From Candidatus Trichofilum aggregatum (GTDB taxonomy: Bacteria > Chloroflexota > Anaerolineae > Promineifilales > Promineifilaceae): 44,141 bases of DNA. Position 1 is the first letter of the stretch, and each line of letters begins with the position of its first letter. The notes under the pieces were generated by a model, which saw only the letters and a list, made by a program, of their open reading frames with translations, was not told the DNA's origin and made no database searches. The stretch is from NCBI GenBank assembly GCA_016716885.1, contig JADJUV010000165.1, positions 1-44,141 of the forward strand. Direction: 5' to 3'. Both the position numbers and the translations under genes were made by a program. Positions 17,750 through 27,149 of this stretch are shown here, piece after piece.

Positions 17750-19486
17750 AATTCAACTTGTCCCCTGAGCGCCGCCATTCTACGGCGGGCGTCATTTTGC
17801 TCTGGTGCGGCTTATTTTGGAGCTTATCTGGTCGGCGCTGCCGCCGTAAGGACCCCAGGCCGATGCCCAACGTCTCCGCCAATTTTTGGAAGGGATGGGT
17901 GGCTTATGGGTGAAAGCCGGGCAATTGATCTCTTTGCGCCGCGATGTACTGACGCCGGAAATGGCTGATGAGTTGACTCAGCTACAATATCGTGCCTTTG
18001 GTTTCGCCAGGCATGGCCCGGCAAATATTAACGGATACGTTGGGGGTCCTATTGAGACGGTGTTTGAGCAATTTGAGAGTGCCCTTCGCGGCGCGTCCAT
18101 TTCCCAGGTGCATCGTGGCTTTTTGCGGCAGGAACAGGTCTGGGTCGCTATCAAAATCCAACGACCCGACATCGTACCCATCTTCGAGCGGGATTTGCGC
18201 CTCATTAGCTGGCTACTACGCCAGATGGGCAAATTACCCGCTACCGGCTTCATTGATTGGGATGGCATGATCAAAGAGTTGCAAGACATCATGCGCGAGG
18301 AGATTGATTACCGGTACGAATCCTCGAATCTGCGCTTCATGCGGCAAAAATTAAAAGCACACAAAGTATATGTGCCCAAATATTTCCGGCGTTACAGCGG
18401 CCCAAGAGTCATCACGATGGAGATGATCACCGGTGTCCTGATGTCTGATTACTTGCGGGTGCAGGCGACGGACCCACAACGATTGGCGGCCTGGTGAAGA
18501 GAATCGGGTGCGGCCGCAAGAGTTGGCCGCCGCCTGTTATTTTCCTTCTATCGCCAGCTTTTGAGGATAACCTGTTTTCGTGGCGACCTACACCTGGCAA
18601 TATTGTCCTGCTACGTAATTCACGCCCTCGCCCTCATAGATTTAGGCACGGTAGGCAATTTGAACCCCGCTGTGACCAACGATATCGGCAGGCCGTTGCC
18701 GTTGCCAACCGGGAATATGCCAAAGCGGCCGAACTTTATTTAATGATGTCCGATAGCCTGCCGATCATGGATGTTGCGGCTTTTCGTACCGAAATGGTGG
18801 CTTTATATCGCAATTGGGAAGCCCGTTCTCGGCTACGCGATTTGTCGTACTACGAAAAATCCATCTCCGGGGGAGCCGCCAACGATGTGCAGACCATCGC
18901 TCGCAAGTACAAAGTCAACCCAAGCTGGCAATTTTTGCGGGTGGGCCGGGCCATCAGCACACTGGATGCCAACCTGAATGCATTATTGGGCAATGCCGAT
19001 CCTACCAAACTCATTCGCCGCTATAACCAGGGGCCAGCCGTCGCCGCCTGCGTAATCTGCTCAAAAACGGCGTCTCAGGTTTTGTCAACACCGCCACCGA
19101 TATGACCCAGACGGGATTTCATTTGCCTCAGACATGGTGCGACGACAGGCGTTGCAATTTCAGGGAGCCGCCACCACCGGAGCACGGATCGCCCGTCTCG
19201 TTCTGAGTTGGCTCCGCCTGGGTTTATTCGTCGTAGCGCTGGTCTTCCTCTACGATCTCATTCACCATCACGCCAATTCCCTGGTGCAACGGCTCCATGC
19301 CTGGCTGGGGCCGGTCGCCGACGCGGCAGAAGCCATTCCGCCTTACGAACTGGACATTGGCATTACCATCTTGCTGGGATTGCTGCTGCTTGTCATTTTT
19401 GTCAGCCGCGTCCGCTCCATCACCTCACAAAAAACCTTGCGTTGCCGGATGGCTGCTGGACCGATAATTGGAGCTATACAGTTTAA
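17750..19486 (+). pseudogene. ABC1/AarF/UbiB-family atypical kinase, frameshifted
   Basis: Atypical protein kinase-like ATPase associated with isoprenoid quinone metabolism. The family K-x-G-Q motif is seen as W-V-K-A-G-Q-L-I-S-L-R-R-D-V-L. Others are V-A-I-K-I-Q-R-P-D-I (lysine), R-E-E-I-D-Y-R-Y-E-S-S-N, R-G-D-L-H-L-G-N-I (catalytic region) and L-I-D-L-G-T-V-G (metal-binding). The C-terminus has two hydrophobic helices (about 19195-19270 and 19345-19410), typical membrane anchoring for this family. At least seven frame changes are needed from 17850 to 19440. The N-terminus is uncertain, with no clear start before 17750. The IS at 19557 lies immediately downstream but outside the readable gene. 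Confidence 0.72.
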
Positions 19487-19547
19487 TCGGCGAAGCTCAG
19501 GAATGGTTGGCCCTGGTTATCGGCTCTGCCCCGAAGCATCTTGACTG

Positions 19548-20968
19548 TCAAGTCCTCAGCAATTCTCAATTTGAAATTAGGGCGGCAATGTTCTGAGGAG
19601 GTCATCTTCATCAAGGGATTTGATCATAAATAACCAGAGGGCTTCCCAGTTGGGGAAGCGATGGTATCGGCATAAAGCTCGCAGGTCATTGAAAAATGTC
19701 ACTCGCTTATACAAGGCTTTGCGCAAAAACTGGTAGAAGTCATCAATCAGATGCAAAGCGGTATGCAGGAGAAAGGCCAAGAGATTGAGAACCAGGAACA
19801 CCTGGGCTAAATGCTGGGAACCATGACCGAAATTGTGTTCCACATGATACCCTTTCTGCTTCAAGACATTGATGCCCTCGTTTTCAATCTTCCAACGGGT
19901 ACGACCAAAGAGGCAGATGGCTTCGACCCGCTTGGCCGACAATAGGTGGTTGGTGGCCCAACTGTTGTGAAACAAGATTTCACCGGTTGTTTCATGGGTA
20001 ATCTGCAAATCGCACCAATTGACCAACAAAGCATCTTCACCGCCGCGTATCGGCACCTGGTTGACCCACTGCCAACGCCAAATCTCACCATATTAGCCAC
20101 GCCAGCGTCGCTCTGAGCGTTCATGGGGTGTCAAAGCCGCCAGCCAACGATACAGTTCTACATGGGAATCCGGTTTGCACACAAAAAGGAAATACTGCTT
20201 CTGGTCTATCACCTGTTCACACAAAGGCTGATTGCAGAACAGGTCATCGCCCAGGTAAGTAATTGAATGAGGTGTAAACAGATGGGCCCAGCGAGTTAAC
20301 CACCTTTTGGCGGCATTCCGTTCACAATCCTGTTTCTCTGCGCCGTCCTGGGGCGTAATCATCTCTGGGAAACAAGCCAAAACATGTTCCCAATCGGACT
20401 GTACCATCAAGGGTAACAAAGCGGCATGATAATAATGCGTTTTCCCGCTTCGGTCTTGACGGGTTGAGCAACAAGCGCACGAAATTTCTGTTGATGAATG
20501 GTAGACCATGCCATCCAACGCAATCAGACGCGTGTTGAGACTTGTTTCGTAGGCTTTCAACCCACCCAGACGAGACAACTGTTGCCAAATCCACTCATAT
20601 TGGGGCAAACTCCGTAGGGGATAGGGGGTCTAGCAGATTACGTATCTGATTATCTGAGGGCACATTTTCCACCTCAAACAGCGTTTGCAGATTCTGTTTC
20701 CCCTGCTTTTTCTGGCTCATAGCCTGGTGATGGGCCAGAAATGACTGGCTCTGCATGAAAAACATACTCATGGCACTGTTGACGGCATCGGCTAGGGCAT
20801 ACTTGGTGTTGGGGCTGGGTTGTCGGTGGTCTGGCAAGGTGGCCCAAGCGGCTTGACTGGCCTGGAAGAACTTTTGGAGAGTGAATCTTTTCACCATGAC
20901 CGCAAGTAATGCCCCATTTACCCTGTTTGTCAACCCTTTTTCCAAATTGAGAATTGCTGTCAAGTCCT
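19548..20968. mobile_element. IS element with 17-bp TIRs and 9-bp target duplication
   Basis: The element runs from 19557 to 20959 (1403 bp). Its ends are CAGCAATTCTCAATTTG and the exact reverse complement. TCAAGTCCT is directly repeated on both sides (19548-19556 and 20960-20968). The length, TSD size and Y-x(2)-R-W-x-I-E-N-E type C-terminal motif in the transposase suggest an IS4-superfamily member. It contains no GCGGCCGC octamer. A lone copy of the 17-bp end occurs at 37380-37396. Confidence 0.85.
19577..20897 (-). pseudogene. DDE transposase (IS4-like), disrupted
   Basis: Minus-strand transposase filling the IS. The N-terminal part (M-V-K-R-F-T-L-Q-K-F-F ... S-P-T-E-F-A-P) ends near 20600, where a frame change joins it to Y-E-W-I-W-Q-Q-L ... 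I-A-L-D-G-M-V-Y-H-S-S, which contains a likely catalytic aspartate in L-D-G-M. A second aspartate is in T-Y-L-G-D-D-L-F. A TAA at 20094-20096 interrupts the frame, after which G-R-T-R-W-K-I-E-N-E-G-I-N-V-L-K-Q-K-G-Y carries the expected glutamate. One frameshift plus one nonsense codon make this copy inactive as written. Confidence 0.75.
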
Positions 20969-21100
20969 GAAAGAGGTTACAGGTAACCCGCTAAGTCGTA
21001 AACTAACCTGTCCCTTCTGCCCGCTCCGCGCTCCCCTTTCTGTCGCCGGTCTGCCAGTTGGCGATGATGATGGCGCCCGCGGCCGCGACTAACCCTCACT
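20969..21100. repeat. GCGGCCGC-bearing dispersed repeat, copy A
   Basis: Contains TTACAGGTAACCCG, CTTCTGCCCG, GTCGCCGGTCTGCCAGTTGG and GCGCCCGCGGCCGC in that order. The same series recurs at 29069-29195, and parts of it at 30575, 31550 and 43138. It has no coding potential that I trust. Confidence 0.6.
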
Positions 21101-21125
21101 CTACTATCACAACGGCAATCAGGCC

Positions 21126-22370
21126 CTAAGAGTGCTCCCTATCGTCATCAATGGGGTTGTTGTGTGGGGTCAGGTAGAGAGGCAGGTATTTAATCCCCAG
21201 GGTAAACCCCAGTAATCCATATCCCAACACGCCCAACGAAACGGCAATCTCGACCCAGGAAGGCAGGTACGCGGCCGCGACCACATTCCCCAATACCCCC
21301 GGTGACCATTGCGGTGGGGCTACCAACCCCGACAACGTTACATTCCACCGATTGACCACCACCCCTATAATCACTAGAACCAGAGCCACCCACACATAAC
21401 GGTCCCGCGCTTTCAGATTTTTCGACAACAAGATAAAAACCGGAACCACAATACCCAATAACACTTCCAACAGCCAAAACGATTGATTAAAGGGTGTCGT
21501 CAACTCCAGCCGTTGCAAAACGTCAGCCGTACCCGAAGGGTGACTGTAATACGAAGTTGCCGCCCAATCCCACAACTTCAGATACAGATAAGCCAACAAC
21601 GTAAAAGCGATGAAACGGGCCACATCACGATAAAGTGAGCGACTGATCAACTCCTGTTGCTTGAGTCTTTCCGTCACCAAAGTCACCAGAAGGGTGAGCG
21701 ACACCCCCCCGGCAATCGCTGACAAAATAAACATCACCGGCAGAGAAGGTTTAAACCAGATAGAACGGCTGGACAACACCCCATACGTTGCCCCTAACGA
21801 CGATTGGTGTAACAGAGATAACCCCATACCAATCGCCGCCATTACTGGGGTCAACTTATGCAGGGTGTGCCCCAATTGGCGTAATCGGGGCCACTGGATA
21901 AAAAACCGACTCTCAAACAAAATGGGCAGAAACTCGATGATTAAAACAGCGGAATACAGCACCACACACCAGGTGATCTCCCACAACACGGAATGCACAT
22001 TCCAATAAACCAGAGGATGCCAGAACCGGTCAGGGCGGCCAATATCCATAGCCAGAGCCAGCATAGCCGAGGTATATCCCAAAAACCCCACAAACACCGC
22101 CGCCCGAGCCAGCGGTTCAAAGCGTTTAAGACGGAACAGGTACACCACCGCCGAAAACGTGAAGGCACCCGCCCCCAACGCAATGGCCGACAAATCATGG
22201 GTGATCCATAACCCCCAGGGCACACGGTCCGTCAGGTTAGTGACTTCGAGGCCATACCACAGCGTTTGGTACACGCCCACGGCTCCGATGGCGATGAGCA
22301 CAAGCAATAAAATGACCCAAAGGTACAACAGGGGAACCGTTTGGCGACGGGGGGGTATTGAAGGTGCCAT
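21126..22370 (-). CDS. NrfD/PsrC-type membrane subunit (quinol-interacting)
   Basis: Polytopic membrane protein of 414 residues with about ten hydrophobic helices. NrfD/PsrC proteins exchange electrons between the quinone pool and an attached Fe-S subunit. Family-like words are W-G-L-W-I-T-H-D-L-S-A-I-A-L-G-A-G-A-F-T-F-S, D-I-G-R-P-D-R-F-W-H-P-L-V-Y-W-N-V-H-S-V-L-W-E and L-H-Q-S-S-L-G-A. The start at 22370 gives M-A-P-S-I-P-P and lies one base from the stop of the Fe-S gene, with GGAG upstream; longer in-frame starts would run into that gene. It is the last gene of the minus-strand operon. The likely partners are the Tat-exported Fe-S protein and the octaheme cytochrome. Confidence 0.9.
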   Translation of the reverse strand: MAPSIPPRRQTVPLLYLWVILLLVLIAIGAVGVYQTLWYGLEVTNLTDRVPWGLWITHDLSAIALGAGAFTFSAVVYLFRLKRFEPLARAAVFVGFLGYTSAMLALAMDIGRPDRFWHPLVYWNVHSVLWEITWCVVLYSAVLIIEFLPILFESRFFIQWPRLRQLGHTLHKLTPVMAAIGMGLSLLHQSSLGATYGVLSSRSIWFKPSLPVMFILSAIAGGVSLTLLVTLVTERLKQQELISRSLYRDVARFIAFTLLAYLYLKLWDWAATSYYSHPSGTADVLQRLELTTPFNQSFWLLEVLLGIVVPVFILLSKNLKARDRYVWVALVLVIIGVVVNRWNVTLSGLVAPPQWSPGVLGNVVAAAYLPSWVEIAVSLGVLGYGLLGFTLGIKYLPLYLTPHNNPIDDDREHS

Positions 22371-22371
22371 A

Positions 22372-23181
22372 TCAGCTTTGTTTCTCCGGGCGCACATAAT
22401 GAACTTTCGGTTCTGTGCCGAGATCTTCACGCAGGCGGAACGTATCATGTTGGGCCAGATATTGGGCAACCGGACTTTCGGCATCGTTAATATCGCCAAA
22501 CACACGCGCCCCCACCGGGCAAACATTCACACAAGCCGGTGTCGCTTGGGGATGCACGCCGGGCATGAGACCCTGCGCCAAACCGCGATCAATCCGGTGA
22601 CTGCAAAAGGTGCATTTTTCTACAACCCCCCGTGGGCGGGGTTCTACCTCAGCCTCACCCCAGATGGGCTGATAAACATTTTCCGTTTCTGCTACACCCC
22701 AATTGAAGCGGCGTACATCATATGGACAGGCCACTTCACAATACCGACAGCCGATACAACGATCATAATCCATCGCCACGATGCCATCTTCACGGATCCA
22801 GGTGGCCCCAACCGGGCACACCCGCACACAGGGAGCTTCCTTACAATGAAGGCAAGGGCGGGTCATAAAAAAATCAGTTCCCCCTTCCGTGCGTTCGGGG
22901 AAACCAACGTTCCAGCGCATCGCCTCATCTGCCACATCGTTGGTTGCCTGGCAGGCCCACAGACAATACTGACAGCCAATGCACTTTTCCAGGTCAATAA
23001 CCATGTGCCATTCATGCGTGGCACTGGCATCCGATTCGCGGTGTAAACCCTGAACCGCATCGGCTGAAAGTGGGCCAGAAGAAAAGAGTTGGGTAAATAA
23101 CACACTGACGCCGGTTGCTCCCATAATCTTGAGCAGATCGCGCCGCGTCAGGAGCGTTGTTTTAGTTTGTGACTGACTCAT
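22372..23181 (-). CDS. Tat-exported 4x[4Fe-4S] electron-transfer protein (NrfC/DmsB-like)
   Basis: Protein of 269 residues. The N-terminus has a twin-arginine signal (L-T-R-R-D-L-L-K-I-M-G-A-T-G) and a hydrophobic stretch. Four cysteine clusters follow: C-I-G-C-Q-Y-C-L-W-A-C, C-L-H-C-K-E-A-P-C-V-R-V-C-P, C-I-G-C-R-Y-C-E-V-A-C-P and C-T-F-C with the later C-V-N-V-C-P. This is the classic polyferredoxin subunit that shuttles electrons between an NrfD subunit and a redox partner outside the membrane. The start at 23181 is chosen because GGGAG lies seven bases ahead; ATG 23187 is an alternative. It overlaps the cytochrome gene's end by about 20 bases and touches NrfD, so the three are translationally coupled. 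Confidence 0.92.
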   Translation of the reverse strand: MSQSQTKTTLLTRRDLLKIMGATGVSVLFTQLFSSGPLSADAVQGLHRESDASATHEWHMVIDLEKCIGCQYCLWACQATNDVADEAMRWNVGFPERTEGGTDFFMTRPCLHCKEAPCVRVCPVGATWIREDGIVAMDYDRCIGCRYCEVACPYDVRRFNWGVAETENVYQPIWGEAEVEPRPRGVVEKCTFCSHRIDRGLAQGLMPGVHPQATPACVNVCPVGARVFGDINDAESPVAQYLAQHDTFRLREDLGTEPKVHYVRPEKQS

Positions 23182-24199
23182 GTTCATTCTCCCGACGGGC
23201 ACTACGAAGGTTGTTGGCGACAAACCAGGCCGTTGTTCCCCCCAAAATTAATCCGACCACGCCCCCTTGAAAAATCATCGTCACATTGCGGTTGGCGAGG
23301 GCGGCTTCCAGAGCCTGAACCTGCTGTACGAGTGTGCTCCCCTCTGGCTCGGCAGGAGATTCACCGGCGGCTACTGGGGTTGGTTCGATGGTTGTATCAG
23401 CGGGGGTTTCGCTCGCGGCCGCTTTGGCCCCATTTTCATAACCGGGCAGAGAAAATCCCGCATGTAGCGTATCGGTATGACAGGCAATGCAAGTGGCCGT
23501 GGTGATCGTAAATGCGTGGCCGGTGGGGACAATACCATCTTCGGGCATTTCTTCAGGTGGAATGACCAACGCGTGGCAGTCCACACAGCCAATCCCCTTC
23601 TCGATGTGCAAATCTTCCAGATAATCGCCCATTGTGTCTTCGTGGCAGTTCATGCACATCTCATCGGCTACCTCAAAAAGTGCCCCCTGACTATGGGGAT
23701 CATGACAATCCATACAACCAATGTCTTCACTGGCATGTCCCGTCAGCCGCCACTCCCCCAGGGTCGTCGTGTGGCAGGAACCGCAATAATCCGTATCCGC
23801 CTTGATGGCGACAATGGCCGGGGGATGTTCGGCGTCTACCTGGTCATGGCAGGCTTCACATGTTACCCCTTCGGTTTCATATTCGCCGGTCGCGTGCTGA
23901 TAGTTGGTGGTATGACAGGCAAGGCATTCACCCTTTTGCCCTAAACTCGCCCAGCGCTCCTGGAAGGTAGGATCATCAAAGGCGTGGGCATGGGGACTGG
24001 CTGACCAGTTGTTGGCAATATCAAGGTGGCATTCCTGGCAATCTTTACCCTCTTGACCCTCATGAGGATCCTCTGACACAGGAGTAGCTTCCTGGTGGAG
24101 AGGGGCCGCCTGCACAGAGGCGGGGTTCCACCCCCAGACAAATCCCAGCGATAAGATCAAAAAGGCCATTAAGCCGGAAGAGGCGAGGATTTTTTTCAT
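23162..24199 (-). CDS. Octaheme c-type cytochrome with C-terminal membrane anchor
   Basis: Secreted multiheme cytochrome of 345 residues. A signal peptide (M-K-K-I-L ... S-V-Q-A-A-P) is followed by eight C-x-x-C-H motifs (C-Q-E-C-H, C-L-A-C-H, C-E-A-C-H, C-G-S-C-H, C-M-D-C-H, C-M-N-C-H, C-V-D-C-H and C-I-A-C-H). Then come a Pro/Thr/Ala linker and one hydrophobic helix (V-G-L-I-L-G-G-T-T-A-W-F-V-A) with a basic tail. No C-x-x-C-K is present, which argues against octaheme tetrathionate or hydroxylamine enzymes. With the Fe-S and NrfD genes it probably forms a quinol-to-cytochrome electron path on the outer face of the membrane. The ATG at 24199 is preferred over far upstream starts inside LysR. 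Confidence 0.9.
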   Translation of the reverse strand: MKKILASSGLMAFLILSLGFVWGWNPASVQAAPLHQEATPVSEDPHEGQEGKDCQECHLDIANNWSASPHAHAFDDPTFQERWASLGQKGECLACHTTNYQHATGEYETEGVTCEACHDQVDAEHPPAIVAIKADTDYCGSCHTTTLGEWRLTGHASEDIGCMDCHDPHSQGALFEVADEMCMNCHEDTMGDYLEDLHIEKGIGCVDCHALVIPPEEMPEDGIVPTGHAFTITTATCIACHTDTLHAGFSLPGYENGAKAAASETPADTTIEPTPVAAGESPAEPEGSTLVQQVQALEAALANRNVTMIFQGGVVGLILGGTTAWFVANNLRSARRENEHESVTN

Positions 24200-24212
24200 T
24201 GCACTATTTCCA

Positions 24213-25154
24213 TCAAGCAGGTTCAAGGATGGCTTGGAGAGGGAATTCATCGGGCAGAAAAATATTCTGTGTGTCCAGATATTCCCAGAAAGCCACCTGA
24301 GCAGCACTGGCCGGTATACGTATGTTGCGGCCAAAATAAATCTTGCGTTCAATATGCATTCCCCGGATTTGCACGGTCGCCACGCGATTTTCCACCAGGC
24401 GGGTGTATACCATGCTGGAAACAAACCCGACGCCAATACCTTCCTGGATGGCAATGGCAATGGCTTCCGAACTGCCCAGGGTGAGCAATACGTTTAATTC
24501 ATCCTCGGCAATGCCGTGACTTCCCAGGGCAGTGCGCACGGCGTTACGTGTCCCGGAGTTTTCTTCTCGCACAATAAAATCTGCTTCCCGCAATTCTTCT
24601 GGCTCGATATGCGGCCGCGTGGCCCAGGGATGGTCCAAAGGGCAAATCAAAATAACGGGGTCGGTCATGAATTGACGGAATTCCACATCTTTGCAGGTGA
24701 TCAGATAGTCGCTGGCAAGGGCAAAATGCACTTCGCCATCGCAGAGCATTTGTAATGTCGTTTTTTGCGGGGCTACCTGGCAGGTTACACGGACGCGAGG
24801 GTAGTGGCGGTGATATTCGGCTAACAGTTGAGGCAGGACATATTTGCCGGGGGTCGTACTGCAACCGACAAGCATGTGCCCGTAGACATCCCCTTTTAGC
24901 GATTCCATCGTTTCTTTGATCTGGACCGAACGCCCTACCATCTCACGCGCCAGGGGTACTAGAGCGATTCCGGCATCGGTTAATTCCAAATGCCGCCCCG
25001 CCCGATTAAAAAGTGTCAGCCCAAACTGTTGCTCCAATGATTGGATATGTTGGCTGACACTGGGCTGGCTCATATGCAACTTTTGGGCCGCCTCCGTAAA
25101 GTTGCGTGTTTCTGCGGCGATCAAAAAAACATGGAGTTGGTGGGTATCTAACAT
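24213..25154 (-). CDS. LysR-family transcriptional regulator (CbbR/CysB-like)
   Basis: Regulator of 313 residues. The N-terminal winged helix is standard (L-H-V-F-L-I-A-A-E-T-R-N-F-T-E-A-A-Q-K-L-H-M-S-Q-P-S-V-S-Q-H-I-Q-S-L-E), and the effector domain opens L-V-G-C-S-T-T-P-G-K-Y-V-L-P and includes V-R-E-E-N-S-G-T-R. The start at 25154 (M-L-D-T-H-Q-L) has AAGG at a good distance; ATG 25163 is an alternative. It is the first gene of the minus-strand operon and faces the dodecaheme gene across 276 bases holding the paired LysR boxes. It probably controls both directions. Confidence 0.9.
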   Translation of the reverse strand: MLDTHQLHVFLIAAETRNFTEAAQKLHMSQPSVSQHIQSLEQQFGLTLFNRAGRHLELTDAGIALVPLAREMVGRSVQIKETMESLKGDVYGHMLVGCSTTPGKYVLPQLLAEYHRHYPRVRVTCQVAPQKTTLQMLCDGEVHFALASDYLITCKDVEFRQFMTDPVILICPLDHPWATRPHIEPEELREADFIVREENSGTRNAVRTALGSHGIAEDELNVLLTLGSSEAIAIAIQEGIGVGFVSSMVYTRLVENRVATVQIRGMHIERKIYFGRNIRIPASAAQVAFWEYLDTQNIFLPDEFPLQAILEPA

Positions 25155-25311
25155 CCCATCCATCCTTCAAGGGCGTTCAAAATTACCCAGATGTCATGAT
25201 GGTCAGGTGGGTATCTGACGATGAACAAGGCTCAAGTTGTTGAAGAACAAACCCTTTGTGAATATTTTAACAAACGGAATAACAAAGACAACAGGGTAGA
25301 TAGTTTTGGCG

Positions 25312-25349
25312 ATAGGTTTTGCCTATGCTCTTTCATAGGCAAAACCTAT
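25312..25349. promoter_or_regulatory. Double LysR-type operator palindrome
   Basis: ATAGGTTTTGCCTATG (25312-25327) and CATAGGCAAAACCTAT (25334-25349) are perfect reverse complements around a six-base spacer. Each arm is itself a LysR box, ATAGG-N5-CCTAT, of T-N11-A form. A degenerate third half-site (AAGCAAAACCTGTGATAT) follows. It lies between the divergent LysR and cytochrome genes. Confidence 0.8.
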
Positions 25350-25370
25350 AAGCAAAACCTGTGATATGCA

Positions 25371-25398
25371 TTGATCTTACTATGGATTTGTCTATACT
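25371..25398 (+). promoter_or_regulatory. Sigma-70-like promoter for the dodecaheme/rhodanese genes
   Basis: TTGATC (25371-25376) and TATACT (25393-25398) are 16 bases apart, with the -35 about 21 bases downstream of the LysR palindrome. This is the usual activator position for LysR control of the divergent gene. Confidence 0.6.
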
Positions 25399-25430
25399 TT
25401 TAGTGAAATTTTTCACGAAGGAAGATGACA

Positions 25431-26972
25431 ATGATCCGGTTAGCCCGAAAAACAGGCAGGTTATGGATAAGTGTGGCCTTGATGCTGGTGCTGGTCGCTT
25501 GTAATACGCCCGTGGCGGTAGAAACCCCAGGTGATATTCTGGCCCCGGTTATAGAGGACGACACAATCCTGGTCGCAGATACACAAACTGAGTCGGATGA
25601 CACGTTGCTGGTGGCCGTGACGACGCCCGAACCGTTACCTGTGGATGAGTGCCTGACCTGTCACCTGGACAAACAACGCCTGATTGACACGGCCGCCCCG
25701 GAGGTCGTGGTAGAAAGTGAAAGCTCGGGAGAGGGTTGAGGCGGAGAGGTGCCTCCGTTGGAGGCATGGGCGAAGGTTTTGGTGAATGGGGAAAGTTACC
25801 CCGAGACGGTTCATGGGCAAATTGCCTGTATTGATTGTCATGATGGGGTGCAATCCCCGGATAAGGAGACAGCGCACACCGGTTTAATTGCCAACCCCAG
25901 TGATAACCCGGAAGCGGCTTGTGGGGAGTGCCATCCCGATGTGGTGGAGATGAATCAGTATAGCCTGCACAGTAATCTGACGGGTTATTGGACGGTGCTG
26001 GAACCACGTTATGACATGACGGACGCGGCCGCGCACGATGCCATCAGCGAAATGTTTGGCAACCATTGTGATAGTTGCCATGCGACCTGTGGCGAATGTC
26101 ATGTGAGTCAGCCCGCCCTGGTGGGCGGTGGATTTATTGACGGGCACATGTTTAATGAAACGCCTTCGATGACGCGGAACTGCACCGCCTGTCATGGGAG
26201 CCGGGTAGGCAATGAATATTTGGGTAAACATGAGGGCCTGATGGCTGATGTTCACCTGCGTATGGGGCGGATGAACTGTGTGGATTGTCATAGCGGCCAC
26301 GAGATGCATGGTCAACCGGCGGAATGTCAAACCTGCCACACCAGCCCGGACGCGGCCGCGGTTCCTCCCGCCGATCATCGTTATGCGGGCGTACAACAGC
26401 CCCGCTGTGAGACGTGCCACGTCTCAGCGGCTCTCGGCCAGGATGGGTATGAAATGCACCAGGCCCACGGCGGGGATCTGTCTTGCCAGGTGTGTCATTC
26501 TATCGCCTATACAAATTGTGATAACTGCCATGTCGCCCTCAGCGAAACAACAGGCAACCCGTACTTCGCCACCGACGCCAGTTACCAGGGCTTCTATATT
26601 GGCCTGAACCCTATCCAGAGTTATGACCGCCCCTACCAATACGTCCCCGTCCGGCATATCCCCGTATCCCCAGAAAGCTTTAGCTTTTACGGCGCCGACC
26701 TGCTGACTTTCTTTAATGCCTTGCCGACGTGGAAATACACAACACCGCATAACATTCAACGGATTACCCCGCAGGCAGAAACGTGTAATGCCTGCCACGG
26801 CAATGCTGATCTGTTCTTGACGATTGATAAAGTGAAACCTGAAGAAGTCGAAGCCAATTTGGCGGTGATTGTGGACATCATCCCACCACTCATCATCACG
26901 AACACGATCAGCAGTACGATGACCATTACCAACACGATGACAACCACTGTTACTTTGGAGACAACTCCTTAA
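25431..26972 (+). CDS. Dodecaheme cytochrome c lipoprotein with an in-frame UGA
   Basis: Signal peptide with lipobox L-V-L-V-A-C, an acidic Thr-rich linker, then twelve C-x-x-C-H motifs (first C-L-T-C-H, last C-N-A-C-H), and a Thr/Ile-rich C-terminal tail (T-N-T-I-S-S-T-M-T-I-T-N-T-M-T-T-T). A UGA at 25737-25739 cuts the frame after heme 1, within a Gly/Glu-rich stretch (G-E-G, stop, G-G-E-V), and the frame stays open to 26972. A GTG at 25749 could restart, but the product would have no signal peptide, so a nonsense change or base-call error is more likely. The start at 25431 has AAGGAAG at good spacing. It is probably the extracellular electron acceptor of the divergent octaheme/Fe-S/NrfD unit. 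Confidence 0.82.
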
Positions 26973-27149
26973 ATTTAGATGGTGCCGGTTTACTATAGAT
27001 GTTCAGATAATCTTTGGGGTTTAGTTGTAGGACCGCTTAGCGGCCAGCGGTCACACACAAATCTTATTCTTGACAACTATAACTGACACCATCGCCAAAA
27101 CAGATGCGCATTTTGTCTGACAAGATGCAAGATTTTTGAGGTGAAGAAA
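26973..27149. other. Spacer between dodecaheme and rhodanese genes
   Basis: 177 bases with one short hairpin (ACCGCT and AGCGGT, about 27029-27048) and no clear promoter or terminator. The two genes could be cotranscribed. Confidence 0.4.

Noticed and set aside
22159..23046. Plus-strand 295-codon frame opposite the Fe-S and NrfD genes
   Set aside because: It is a shadow of two strongly supported minus-strand genes.
23162..24199. Octaheme tetrathionate reductase or hydroxylamine oxidoreductase
   Set aside because: All eight motifs are C-x-x-C-H; no C-x-x-C-K active-site heme or crosslinking tyrosine context is seen, and a C-terminal anchor plus NrfD/Fe-S partners fit an electron-transfer role.
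25737..25739. Recoding of UGA as glycine (genetic code 25) to explain the stop in the cytochrome gene
   Set aside because: Several genes here end naturally at UGA (for example the creatininase-like gene at 5430-5432, the Fe-S protein and the inferred kinase end at 13573-13575), so UGA works as a stop.
25749..26972. Separate cytochrome gene starting at GTG 25749
   Set aside because: It would lack a signal peptide, so its hemes could not be attached; the lipoprotein signal lies in the same frame upstream of the UGA.
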